Positions 1 to 6,372 of a stretch of DNA of 9,191 bases are shown one piece after another (positions within the stretch are counted from its first letter, which is position 1; the number at the start of each line of letters is the position of its first letter). Source of the stretch: an uncultured Chlamydiae bacterium (GTDB lineage Bacteria; Chlamydiota; Chlamydiia; Chlamydiales; CALBHK01); the NCBI GenBank assembly GCA_937894565.1, contig CALBHK010000363.1, positions 1-9,191 on the forward strand, given 5' to 3'. The notes under the pieces were generated by a model. That model was not told where the DNA came from and ran no database searches. It saw only the letters and a program-made list of their open reading frames with translations. The translations under genes were made by a program, and so were the position numbers.

Positions 1-1
1 A

Positions 2-679
2 GGCTTAGCAAAGTCTGTACTTGTTATTTCTACATCCGATCAAGCCTCCCAACTGCGTTTAAACGCGGCTTATGTTGGAACCGCAATTGCCGAGTATTTC
101 CGCGCTCAGGGCAAGTCTGTCATTTTAATGATGGACTCTGTCACACGTTTCGCCAGAGCACTAAGGGAAGTAGGCCTAGCTGCCGGAGAACCGCCCGCAC
201 GGGCTGGTTATACACCCTCCGTCTTCTCTACTCTTCCTAAGCTCCTGGAAAGAGCTGGAAATTCAGATAAAGGATCCATCACTGCCTTTTATACTATTCT
301 GGTAGCAGGCGATGATATGAACGAGCCTGTTGCCGATGAGACACGCTCTATTCTGGATGGACACATCATTTTATCCAGGGACTTAGCGCAAAAATACCAC
401 TATCCTGCAATCGACATATTAGCCTCTGTTTCCCGCGTGATGCCCTCTATTGTGCCTAAAGAGCACCTCGATTTAGCTGGTAAAACGCGCGAAGTCTTAG
501 CCAATTACAAAAAAAATGAATTGCTGATTAAAATCGGTGAATATAAAAGAGGTTCGGATAAAGCAGGCGATTTTGCTATCGACCATATTGATGATGTCAA
601 TCGTTTTTTAAAACAGGAAGTAGACGAAAAGTGTAGTTTTGAAGAGACCTTAAAACTGCTTAAACGCCTGTATAAATAA
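2..679 (+). CDS. sctN: Type III secretion ATPase SctN (CdsN), C-terminal part
   Basis: Partial gene: frame 2 is open from the window edge to TAA at 677-679, giving 226 residues, about half of the usual ~430-450. SctN is the hexameric ATPase at the cytoplasmic base of the injectisome that strips chaperones from effectors and unfolds them. Visible landmarks are the Walker B strand VILMMDS followed by VTRFARALREVGLAAGEPPA, which is characteristic of the FliI/SctN/F1-beta family, and YPAIDILASVSR, which fits the ATPase alpha/beta signature ending in SxS. The C-terminal helical domain that contacts cargo is present (roughly the last 90 residues). The Walker A loop lies upstream of the window. It is followed after 2 bp by sctO, so the genes are probably translationally coupled. 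An ATG at 128 is internal to the domain and is not a start. The family call is very secure; SctN rather than flagellar FliI is inferred from the sctO and sctP neighbours. Confidence 0.96.
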   Translation, partial: GLAKSVLVISTSDQASQLRLNAAYVGTAIAEYFRAQGKSVILMMDSVTRFARALREVGLAAGEPPARAGYTPSVFSTLPKLLERAGNSDKGSITAFYTILVAGDDMNEPVADETRSILDGHIILSRDLAQKYHYPAIDILASVSRVMPSIVPKEHLDLAGKTREVLANYKKNELLIKIGEYKRGSDKAGDFAIDHIDDVNRFLKQEVDEKCSFEETLKLLKRLYK

Positions 680-681
680 TT

Positions 682-1179
682 ATGCACAAAATTGAATATC
701 CACTAGAACGGGTGATTGAAATTAAAATCAAACGCGTAGAGGATGCCGAAAGAGAACTAAAAAAGAGGATTGAAGAGCTTGAAAATGAAAAAGAAAAACT
801 TAAAGTACGTTGCAAAGAGCGAGATGAGGTAAAAAAACACAAAAATGACAAATTAACCCAACTACGACATGAGATGGATTTTGGGGATAACTCTCATAAG
901 ATTTTACAAATGAAATATTACTTAAAAGTCGTTGAAGAAAAATTAGAGGCTAAACAAAAAAAGGTAGATGAACAGCAGGCAGAGGTAAAGAAAGCTGAAG
1001 CTAAAGTAGAGGAAGCAAGAAAGGTCCTGCGTCAGAAGGAATTAGAAGTAGACAAGCTGAAAATGCATAAAAAAGATTGGATTGCGATCATTAAAAAAGA
1101 GTTAGAAATCGAAGAAGGACGCGAAATGGATGAGCTGGGAGGCATCATCTATTCTATGCGTCAGAGAACAGGGATGTAA
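682..1179 (+). CDS. sctO: Type III secretion stalk protein SctO (CdsO)
   Basis: 165 residues, almost entirely charged alpha-helical coiled coil (about residues 12-130, rich in K, E, Q and R), ending in a short less charged segment (WIAIIKKELEIEEGREMDEL, then GGIIYSMRQRTGM). SctO/FliJ-type proteins form a two-helix stalk inserted into the SctN hexamer and link it to the export gate SctV. Length and position directly after sctN match Chlamydia CdsO (about 168 residues, CT670). The ATG lies 2 bp after the sctN stop and no Shine-Dalgarno sequence is visible, so translation probably depends on ribosomes finishing sctN. Sequence in this family is poorly conserved, so the call rests on gene order, size and coiled-coil character. 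A generic coiled-coil protein is the only serious alternative, and it is unlikely in this context. Confidence 0.9.
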   Translation: MHKIEYPLERVIEIKIKRVEDAERELKKRIEELENEKEKLKVRCKERDEVKKHKNDKLTQLRHEMDFGDNSHKILQMKYYLKVVEEKLEAKQKKVDEQQAEVKKAEAKVEEARKVLRQKELEVDKLKMHKKDWIAIIKKELEIEEGREMDELGGIIYSMRQRTGM

Positions 1180-1197
1180 ACCCAAAGTAGGTAAATT

Positions 1198-2199
1198 ATG
1201 TTTAATCCAGATGATAAATGGAGTTCTGATATGAAAAACTCCTCAGTGAATAGAACAGATAATAAGGATAACTCTGATCGTCGTATTGCGCGCAGAGAAA
1301 ATGGAGCGCCACGTGAAAAATTTAAAAAAGTCATGGATTCTACAACTAAAACCGATGCCGAACCAGAAAAAGAGCAAGTCTCTGAAGTGAATGAGAAAAA
1401 AATTCTACCCAAACCCTTTGATGAATTGTCCGGTGAAGTAGAATCCCCTGTTTCCACTCCAAAAAAAGAAAAAAAACAAGTTGTTCAAGCCTCTCCTGCA
1501 GAAGATATTTTTAATATAGCCAGTAGCCATCCAAGTAAAAAAACTGCTTCCATAAATGCATTAGCTCCTCAGCCTTTGACCCCCGAAAAAGAAATAAAAC
1601 CTGCAGAAATTAGTCTATTAGATCAAGAAAAAATAAAAAAAACAGCGCCTATTCATACCTCTCTTGAGACAGGCAAGCCCATTCCTATTGAAGAACTTCC
1701 CAGCAAAGAGAGAATTGAAAAAGCAACTAACTTTATGGCAATAGATGCAGCTCCTGCCCCTATTATCGCACCTATAGCCCCCTCCATTCAGGTGGAACAC
1801 ATATCCCCTGCCGTCCGTATTCAAAACTTAAAGGCACTCGCTCAGGCAATGCTCAAATCTATGGTTACTCTCAATCGTAATGGAGAAACAGAAACTGTTG
1901 TGACTTTGCATAACTCTACACTCTTTGAGGGAGCTACCATCCGCCTCACACAAACAACTTCTGCCCCCAAAGAATTTAACCTCACTTTTGGAAATCTCTC
2001 TACAGATGCTCTACGCTTGATGCAATCTAAGCAAACGCAAGAAGGACTGCAACATGCATTAGCAGAACGAGGCTATACGGTGCATATGATGACCATGCGC
2101 CATGATGCCGATGAAGGTATCCTCTCCTACAGAGATCAAGAAAGAGAGCCTTCTGAAGGTGATAGACGCAATCAGCAGCAGCAAGAGGATGAGAGTTAA
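1198..2199 (+). CDS. sctP: Type III secretion needle-length regulator SctP (CdsP)
   Basis: 333 residues. The first ~200 are low-complexity, rich in K, E, P, S and T, and look disordered (several APAPI- and PSIQ-like stretches near 184-197). A folded C-terminal domain spans about 205-300, including TETVVTLHNSTLFEGATIRL and a helical stretch ending HALAERGYTVHMM; the tail is acidic and Gln-rich (QQQQEDES). A disordered ruler region followed by a globular substrate-switch (T3S4/FliK-like) domain is the known architecture of SctP. In Chlamydia the third gene of the sctN-sctO-sctP run is CdsP (CT671, roughly 280 residues), so this copy is longer, mainly in the ruler. The start at 1198 lies 18 bp after sctO, with a weak AGTAGG sequence ahead of it. 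The next expected gene in Chlamydia, sctQ, does not follow here. The name is inferred from position and architecture. Confidence 0.85.
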   Translation: MFNPDDKWSSDMKNSSVNRTDNKDNSDRRIARRENGAPREKFKKVMDSTTKTDAEPEKEQVSEVNEKKILPKPFDELSGEVESPVSTPKKEKKQVVQASPAEDIFNIASSHPSKKTASINALAPQPLTPEKEIKPAEISLLDQEKIKKTAPIHTSLETGKPIPIEELPSKERIEKATNFMAIDAAPAPIIAPIAPSIQVEHISPAVRIQNLKALAQAMLKSMVTLNRNGETETVVTLHNSTLFEGATIRLTQTTSAPKEFNLTFGNLSTDALRLMQSKQTQEGLQHALAERGYTVHMMTMRHDADEGILSYRDQEREPSEGDRRNQQQQEDES

Positions 2200-2229
2200 A
2201 AGTTAAGCTAATTTTAAGTTAAGACGAAC

Positions 2230-2264
2230 CGCAGAGCCGCAAAGTACGCTGAGTAAACGCAGAG
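2230..2264. repeat. Degenerate CGCAGAG short-unit repeat
   Basis: Four variants of one 7-mer: CGCAGAG (2230-2236), CGCAAAG (2238-2244), CGCTGAG (2247-2253) and CGCAGAG (2258-2264). Start-to-start distances are 8, 9 and 11 bp. It lies between sctP and the inverted repeat. From general knowledge, similar CGCAGAG-type arrays are scattered between genes in unrelated bacteria; their function is unclear. Confidence 0.65.
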
Positions 2265-2270
2265 AATTGA

Positions 2271-2353
2271 AACGATATAACGATAAGAACGATGGGAAAA
2301 TTTAAAAGGTATCTCCTTTTTTCTTCTTCCATCGTTCTTATCGTTATATCGTT
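2271..2353. repeat. 83-bp nested inverted-repeat element with AACGAT units
   Basis: Arms 2271-2295 and 2329-2353 are perfect reverse complements over 25 bp, and 2270/2354 also pair. Each arm consists of AACGAT units at 8-9 bp spacing (left-arm starts 2271, 2279 and 2288). The 33-bp centre holds a second small hairpin, AAAAGG (2304-2309) with CCTTTT (2315-2320) around a 5-nt loop. The right arm runs into TTTTT (2352-2356), so the element could also act as an intrinsic terminator for the sctN-O-P operon; that role is inference. It may instead be a small palindromic or MITE-like repeat. Confidence 0.85.
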
Positions 2354-2396
2354 TTTATCATTAGTATTATTAGAAAAAAGTACCCATTAACTTTTT

Positions 2397-2444
2397 ATCC
2401 TGCCGTCCCCCAAAGCATTTGGGGAGCCGATCCTGCCATCCTGT
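2397..2444. repeat. ATCCTGCC short repeats flanking a C/G hairpin
   Basis: ATCCTGCC occurs at 2397-2404 and 2430-2437, followed immediately by ATCCTGT at 2438-2444. Between them is a perfect 7-bp hairpin, CCCCAAA (2408-2414) with TTTGGGG (2418-2424) and a GCA loop. A T-rich tract follows. The arrangement of repeat, hairpin, repeat, repeat, then pyrimidine tract recurs in reverse orientation at 8954-9042, with a different hairpin sequence. Confidence 0.65.
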
Positions 2445-2469
2445 TTTTCTTCTGTTTTGTTTTTTTATG

Positions 2470-2904
2470 TTAGTCTTCTGTTTGTCTGAGAATCAGGTAG
2501 CCGGTGGCTAAAAGAGGAAGCGCTAACACAAAATAGACCCACCAGTAATGAGCATTCCACTGTAATGTTAAAAATCCATTCTCAGAAAATACGGTTAAAA
2601 TAAATCCAAATAATAAGAAGAAAACGCCGGCCATCAGTAAAATCAATGAAAAGACAATCCCTCTCCAGCCGGAAAATGAAAGGCTGCCCCATCTCGGCTT
2701 CTCTTCTTTGATCTCTTCTTCAGAATCAAAAGATTCCACCTCTTCTTCATTTTCATTTACATCCATTCTAAAAGGAGGAGATAAATCCCCCTCTTCTTCA
2801 CGATTTAAATAGACAGCGCAAAAAGGACAGTTCAGAGCATCTCTTGGGACGCTTCCTTCGCAATTCCAACAGATTTTTTTCTTAACTTGAGCCTTTGAAG
2901 CCAT
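2470..2904 (-). CDS. Zinc-ribbon, two-pass membrane protein of unknown function
   Basis: 144 residues. An N-terminal zinc ribbon has CWNC at 12-15 and CPFC at 26-29, a four-cysteine CxxC-x10-CxxC site likely to bind one zinc. It is followed by a strongly acidic, probably disordered linker (about 36-70, rich in E), then two hydrophobic segments at roughly 80-107 and 121-140 separated by an aromatic stretch (HYWWVYF). The predicted layout is a cytoplasmic zinc ribbon anchored by a transmembrane hairpin. AAGGAA precedes the ATG at a suitable distance and supports the start. The gene is divergent from lipA, with a 110-bp shared upstream region. I do not recognise a named family. Many small zinc-ribbon proteins of this layout are annotated only as hypothetical, and no function should be read from the zinc site alone. 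Confidence 0.8.
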   Translation of the reverse strand: MASKAQVKKKICWNCEGSVPRDALNCPFCAVYLNREEEGDLSPPFRMDVNENEEEVESFDSEEEIKEEKPRWGSLSFSGWRGIVFSLILLMAGVFFLLFGFILTVFSENGFLTLQWNAHYWWVYFVLALPLLATGYLILRQTED

Positions 2905-2929
2905 ACTGATTCCTTAAATAATTAGCGAC

Positions 2930-2957
2930 ATTGTACCCCGTTAATCGTTTTATGCAA
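2930..2957 (-). promoter_or_regulatory. Possible promoter for the zinc-ribbon gene
   Basis: On the minus strand TACAAT (plus 2930-2935) matches the -10 consensus at 5 of 6 positions. TTGCAT (plus 2952-2957) lies 16 bp upstream as a weak -35 (3 of 6). Transcription would start roughly 20 bases before the ATG. AT-rich sequence makes such matches common, so this is tentative. Confidence 0.35.
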
Positions 2958-3014
2958 ATCCCCACTTCTTCTTTTTTCTTTATCCTGCTACCGTACTATT
3001 AAAAAGAAATTTTT

Positions 3015-3944
3015 ATGATTAGCAGAGAAAATTTTAAAATATTTAAACCCAATCGCTTACCTGCCCACCAGGAAGAAAATACAAAAGCTGTGGGAGTGGG
3101 ACGCTTCCCCAGTTACTTACATCGCAAACTCCCCAAAGGATCCAACCTCTCTTTGACCAATCAAACCATGCGCGAAGCGCGCCTGCACACAGTCTGCGAG
3201 GAAGCTAAATGCCCCAATCTCTTTGAATGCTGGAGCCAAAAAACTGCCACCTATTTAATTTTAGGAAAAGAGTGTACCAGAGCGTGCGGCTTTTGCAGCA
3301 TTCAGCATAGCAAAACCCCTAAACCCATAGAAGAAGATGAACCTGAACGCGTGGCCTCTTCTGCTAAAATCTTAGAGCTCAAACATATCGTCATCACAAT
3401 GGTAGCGAGAGACGATCTACCCGATGGAGGCGCGCACCATCTTGTTAACACGGTAAAAGCAATCCGCACAAAGCTGCCTGCAGCAAAAATTGAAGTGTTA
3501 ACTTCTGATTTTGATGGAAACTGGGAAGCCCTTGATCAAGTGATAGAAAGTCTTCCCGACGTCTATAACTACAATATCGAAACAGTACGCAGGTTAACCC
3601 CACGTGTGCGCCATAAAGCCACCTATGAAAGAACATTAGAATTACTTTCCCGAGTTAAACAAGATGGGCGCATCCAGCATGTGAAATCGGGATTAATGGT
3701 GGGACTTGGAGAAACAAAAGAAGAAGTTGAGGAAACACTACGTGATTTGCAAAAAGTTGGCTGTAGCCTGATCACCATTGGCCAGTATTTACAACCAGGC
3801 CCGCAAAAATTATTAGTTAAAGAGTTTATTACTCCTGAGCAATTTGAAAAATATGCAGAGTATGGAAGAGCGTTGGGACTGCAGGTCTTTGCTGGACCTT
3901 TTGTGCGTTCTTCTTACCGCGCCGGCGAATTTGCTAATTCTTAA
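3015..3944 (+). CDS. lipA: Lipoyl synthase LipA (radical SAM)
   Basis: 309 residues, the usual length. LipA inserts two sulfur atoms into octanoyl groups carried on lipoyl domains of 2-oxoacid dehydrogenases and the glycine cleavage H protein, using S-adenosylmethionine and two [4Fe-4S] clusters. All diagnostic residues are present: the auxiliary cluster motif C61-x4-C66-x5-C72 (CEEAKCPNLFEC), the radical-SAM motif C87-x3-C91-x2-C94 (CTRACGFC), and the C-terminal RSSY at 298-301, whose serine ligates the auxiliary cluster. The start at 3015 follows AAAGAAATTTTT, a weak ribosome site. In Chlamydia lipA sits beside cdsJ, the start of another T3SS cluster; here it is close to sctN-O-P instead, which suggests rearrangement of the same genomic neighbourhood. 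The enzyme appears intact. Confidence 0.97.
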   Translation: MISRENFKIFKPNRLPAHQEENTKAVGVGRFPSYLHRKLPKGSNLSLTNQTMREARLHTVCEEAKCPNLFECWSQKTATYLILGKECTRACGFCSIQHSKTPKPIEEDEPERVASSAKILELKHIVITMVARDDLPDGGAHHLVNTVKAIRTKLPAAKIEVLTSDFDGNWEALDQVIESLPDVYNYNIETVRRLTPRVRHKATYERTLELLSRVKQDGRIQHVKSGLMVGLGETKEEVEETLRDLQKVGCSLITIGQYLQPGPQKLLVKEFITPEQFEKYAEYGRALGLQVFAGPFVRSSYRAGEFANS

Positions 3945-3981
3945 CTCTTTCTTTTTAACTTTTATTCTGTTAAGATTTTTT
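3939..3981 (+). terminator. Possible intrinsic terminator/attenuator after lipA
   Basis: TCTTAAC (3939-3945, overlapping the lipA stop) pairs with GTTAAGA (3969-3975), followed directly by six T (3976-3981). The 23-nt loop is long and the 7-bp stem AT-rich, so termination would be weak. The T-run ends one base before the ATG of the next gene at 3983. Confidence 0.4.
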
Positions 3982-3982
3982 C

Positions 3983-4894
3983 ATGGATGAATATGAAGAT
4001 GACATTTTTGATGAGGAAGATGAGGAATATGAAGCCGCTCCCATACTGGAGTCAGAAGAAACCCTCATCATCATGCATAGGGACGCTCACTTTAATGGGC
4101 AATTTGACCTCATGCTCGAATACTATCAAAACGATAGTAAGGGAGTACAAGATGAAATTGCAATTTCACAAATAGAAAAATTAAGGGCCATAGAAGAAGA
4201 AAGTGGAGCCAATTTAGGCGCTTTCCTACTTTCCGGGGCTGAAATGGAGCGGATTGGCGCTTCAAGAAAAATTTATAGAGAGCTTCAATCTCTTTACGAA
4301 GATTATCAAACTTCTCTTCCACAGCTCATTGCCGATCTTATCCTCTCTGAAGAATTAGAACCCGAAAAAGAGATCGCCGCCGTTGCAAAAGAGGGGAAAA
4401 AAGCCGTCTCCCTCCTGCTTGATCTGGTACGTTCGGATCAATTTTACGATCCTCTTTTTCCAGGCTACGGCTATGCACCTACCCATGCCGCTGAGTGTTT
4501 AGGACAAATTGGGGACCCAGCATCGATACGTCCTCTTTTTGAACTTTTAGGCCATCATGACTTTAACAATGAAGAGGTGGTTTTGAGTGCTTTACGTGGC
4601 ATTGGAAAAGAAACTAAAAAATTTTTAGAACATTTAGTTGCCTCTTCACCTATTACTAATGATAATATTCAAGCCGCTATTGCCTATATCAGCTTCGATA
4701 TCGACCCGGAAATTGGCGAATTCTGTTTTAATCAATTACAGCGTGAAGAAGTTCTTGCAAGAGCAGATCTGGCTCGCTATCTTATCTGGGGATGCGAACA
4801 TTTAAAAGACCGCTCTAAATTAAAGACCCTGCTTGCTCATCCAAAACTTGCAGAGCCTTTAAAAAAAGAAATCCATCAAATTATTTTTCTATAG
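3983..4894 (+). CDS. Acidic HEAT-repeat protein, function unknown
   Basis: 303 residues. The first ~27 are very acidic (MDEYEDDIFDEEDEEYEAAP), after which the protein is predominantly alpha-helical. The clearest repeat unit is around 165-215: THAAECLGQIGDPASIRPLF followed by a helical pair containing EEVVLSALRGIG. This matches the PBS-lyase/HEAT pattern of A..LG.IGD..a...L. Such solenoids are usually protein-binding scaffolds, and no catalytic motif is visible. There is no signal peptide or membrane segment, so it is probably cytoplasmic. It starts 38 bp after lipA, and no Shine-Dalgarno sequence precedes the ATG because the preceding bases are a T-run; translation may rely on coupling or an unstructured leader. 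It converges with the paralog array, the two stop codons being only 4 bp apart. The specific partner is unknown. Confidence 0.8.
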   Translation: MDEYEDDIFDEEDEEYEAAPILESEETLIIMHRDAHFNGQFDLMLEYYQNDSKGVQDEIAISQIEKLRAIEEESGANLGAFLLSGAEMERIGASRKIYRELQSLYEDYQTSLPQLIADLILSEELEPEKEIAAVAKEGKKAVSLLLDLVRSDQFYDPLFPGYGYAPTHAAECLGQIGDPASIRPLFELLGHHDFNNEEVVLSALRGIGKETKKFLEHLVASSPITNDNIQAAIAYISFDIDPEIGEFCFNQLQREEVLARADLARYLIWGCEHLKDRSKLKTLLAHPKLAEPLKKEIHQIIFL

Positions 4895-4898
4895 ACAC

Positions 4899-5360
4899 TT
4901 AGTTGTTCTCTACGTTTTCTTCTAATTTTTTATTTTTCTTATTCTGTATTGCATTTTCCATTTGTTGTTCAAAGTTATTCACATTTCCTGAAGTATCTTC
5001 TTCTACTATTGTATTTTCTTCCAAATTCTCGATTGTATCTTCTTCTTTAGATCCACAGCAACAGCAGCACTCTTTAAAAAGCTGACCAATCGAGCAAGGC
5101 AAATGAGCAAATACATAAAAAAACTCACGAGCTCCACCATCTTCATCATTCTCATCCCTATCCAATTTTAAAGATACCACAGTCAATGCTGACCAAAGAG
5201 TAAAGACACCCAAAGCAACTCACGCAACAATCAAAGCTACGCTCGCCGCTGCAATACCCATTCCACCTAAAACCACAGAACCTGTAATCGCACCAGCTGT
5301 TAGAGCAGCTGTTCCTATTGTTGTGAGCATTCCTGTTTTCAAAGCAGTCATTGTACACAT
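4899..5360 (-). pseudogene. Inc-like polycysteine paralog, copy 6, interrupted by in-frame TGA
   Basis: Reading from ATG 5358-5360 gives MCTMTALKTGMLTTIGTAAL and then the family's hydrophobic hairpin up to IVA (residue 46). Codon 47 is TGA (plus-strand TCA, 5220-5222) where every paralog has serine, TCA in the copy at 6734-7033, so one C-to-G change explains it. The frame stays open for 106 further codons: second hydrophobic half, acidic linker, REFFYVF helix, five cysteines at 98-102 and a long acidic/Asn-rich tail. AGGAGA precedes the ATG. A TTG at 5213 could in principle restart translation, but has no visible ribosome site and would lack the first hydrophobic lobe. The intact downstream frame suggests a recent mutation, readthrough, or a sequencing error. 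Last gene of the array, after a terminator, and convergent with the HEAT gene. Confidence 0.8.
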
Positions 5361-5397
5361 AAAATCTCCTATTTTTTATTTTTAATAAAGCTAACCT

Positions 5398-5435
5398 AAA
5401 AAAAACTCTGCTTATCTTTTTCAAACAAGCAGAGT
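5398..5435 (-). terminator. Rho-independent terminator after paralog copy 5
   Basis: A perfect 9-bp stem, plus-strand ACTCTGCTT (5405-5413) with AAGCAGAGT (5427-5435), has a 13-nt loop. On the minus strand it is followed by seven T (plus 5398-5404). It lies 24 bp after the stop of the 5460-5786 gene and separates it from the interrupted last copy. Confidence 0.85.
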
Positions 5436-5459
5436 CTTAAAAAACGAAATCTAAAAAAT

Positions 5460-5786
5460 TTAGACAATTGTTTTTTCTTTAGATTTGCAGCAACAGCAGT
5501 TCTCTTTAAAAAACTCACCAATAAAGTCAACAAGTAAGAATCTCATTGATTCAATATGACCCCCATCAAATCCCAAAAATAATTCAACCCCTGTTCCGCC
5601 ACCAGAAATAAGGGTAAAAATACCCAAAACAACTGACGCTACAATCAAAGCCACGCTAGCAGCTGCGATACCCATTCCACCTACTATTACAGCACCTGTA
5701 ATTGCACCAGCAGTCATTGCTGCGGCGGCTATAGTTGTTGCAATTCCTTTCTTAGCACTACAAGTCATACATTGGTTTGCTTCCAT
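5460..5786 (-). CDS. Inc-like polycysteine membrane protein, copy 5
   Basis: 108 residues. The N-terminus differs from its neighbours (MEANQCMTCSAKKGIATTIA), is four residues longer and carries two extra cysteines. Two hydrophobic lobes follow (about 16-36 and 41-62) around the turn GGMG. The linker is Gly-rich, then a hydrophobic helix (MRFLLVDFIGEFF) replaces the ACYFF-type helix of the sister copies, and C97-C100 form a CCCC run with a short KSKEKTIV tail. ATG 5786 is preceded by TAGGAGA at good spacing, which favours it over Met7. Flanked upstream and downstream by terminator hairpins, so it is probably transcribed alone. Two closely spaced hydrophobic lobes with a short loop are the hallmark of chlamydial Inc proteins, which are secreted by type III and inserted into the vacuole membrane. 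That role is inferred from architecture, not from a recognised homolog. Confidence 0.8.
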   Translation of the reverse strand: MEANQCMTCSAKKGIATTIAAAAMTAGAITGAVIVGGMGIAAASVALIVASVVLGIFTLISGGGTGVELFLGFDGGHIESMRFLLVDFIGEFFKENCCCCKSKEKTIV

Positions 5787-5825
5787 ACAATCTCCTAATT
5801 TTTTTTATATTAATATCCGACCTTC

Positions 5826-5860
5826 TAAAAACCCCGCTTACCTATTTCTAGTTCGCAGAG
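5826..5860 (-). terminator. Intrinsic terminator after the four-gene paralog operon
   Basis: On the minus strand CTCTGC (plus 5855-5860) can pair with GCGGGG (plus 5832-5837), two of the six pairs being G-U, followed by five T (plus 5827-5831). The sequence looks related to the stronger terminator at 5398-5435 (similar GCTTA...GCAGAG layout), as expected if the gene was duplicated together with its terminator. Confidence 0.55.
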
Positions 5861-5864
5861 CTAG

Positions 5865-5889
5865 TTCACTTATTTAATAAACAAGTGAA
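5865..5889. repeat. Small inverted repeat downstream of paralog copy 4
   Basis: TTCACTT (5865-5871) and AAGTGAA (5883-5889) form a perfect 7-bp stem with an 11-nt AT-rich loop, 12 bp past the stop of the 5902-6327 gene and just upstream of the 5826-5860 terminator in the direction of transcription. It has no T-run of its own; it may protect the transcript 3' end. Confidence 0.45.
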
Positions 5890-5901
5890 ACCACATTACA
5901 A

Positions 5902-6327
5902 TTATTTATTTTCTTCATTTTCAACTACTTCTGTCGTTGTTGTCTCTGTTTTAATTTCTACTTCATTTTCTACTGTTTTTTCTTTTTTAGGACAGCTACA
6001 ACTGCAGCAGCATTTTTTAAAAATACCACCCACGCATTCTAAAATATCACCCAAAACTTGTCCCATGAACTCAAAGAAAAAACAGGCTTTTAAAGAATCA
6101 TGGTCTTTAGGATTAAAAACTTCCCCTTCAACCAATCCTCCAATTACAGCAGTTATTGACAAGAGGGTAAAAAGACCCAAAGCAACAGAGGCTACAATCA
6201 AAGCCACGCTAGCAGCTGCCATTCCCATTCCGCTCACGGCCACAGCGCCTACAATCGCACCGGCTGTTAAAGCTGCAGCACCCAAAGTCGTAGTAATTCC
6301 CATTTTCAAAGCATTCATCTCACACAT
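5902..6327 (-). CDS. Inc-like polycysteine membrane protein, copy 4 (long tail)
   Basis: 141 residues, the longest intact copy apart from the interrupted one. Order: MCEMNALKMG N-terminus; hydrophobic lobe 1 (about 12-31); tight turn SGMG (32-35); lobe 2 (36-57); variable linker; helix KACFFFEFMGQVLGDIL (80-96); ECVGGIFKK; cysteine patch C106-108, C110, C112; then a charged Glu/Thr/Val-rich tail with a TTTT stretch. Lobe 1 contains GxxxG spacing (GAIVG), which favours tight helix packing. AAGGGAA precedes the ATG. Its leader and first codons are nearly identical to those of the 6734-7033 gene. The 45-bp gap to the preceding gene and the terminator downstream suggest it is the last gene of a four-gene operon. 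Predicted to be a type III-secreted vacuole-membrane protein (inference). A pore-forming or structural membrane role is also possible. Confidence 0.82.
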   Translation of the reverse strand: MCEMNALKMGITTTLGAAALTAGAIVGAVAVSGMGMAAASVALIVASVALGLFTLLSITAVIGGLVEGEVFNPKDHDSLKACFFFEFMGQVLGDILECVGGIFKKCCCSCSCPKKEKTVENEVEIKTETTTTEVVENEENK

Positions 6328-6357
6328 AAAATTCCCTTAATTTTTTAACTATTTCAA
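6301..6357 (-). repeat. 57-bp near-identical start/leader block (partner at 7007-7063)
   Basis: The block covering the first nine codons and the 30-bp leader of this copy matches 7007-7063 at 56 of 57 positions; the single difference is A/T in the leader's T-run. Identity outside coding sequence indicates recent duplication or gene conversion that included the translation-control region. Confidence 0.85.
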
Positions 6358-6372
6358 ATAAAATCTACGTTA

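Noticed and set aside
2230..2444. CRISPR array
   Set aside because: Units are 6-8 bp with 8-11 bp periods, have no unique 30-40 bp spacers, and no cas gene is nearby.
5220..5222. Selenocysteine at the TGA codon
   Set aside because: All paralogs have serine, not cysteine, at this site, and no SECIS-like hairpin is apparent just downstream; a point mutation is simpler.
5158..5424. Minus-strand open frame spanning the TGA in the last array copy
   Set aside because: It is a different reading frame, giving a Cys/Asn/Arg-rich product unlike any paralog, and runs through the terminator; the family frame from 5360 is the real one.
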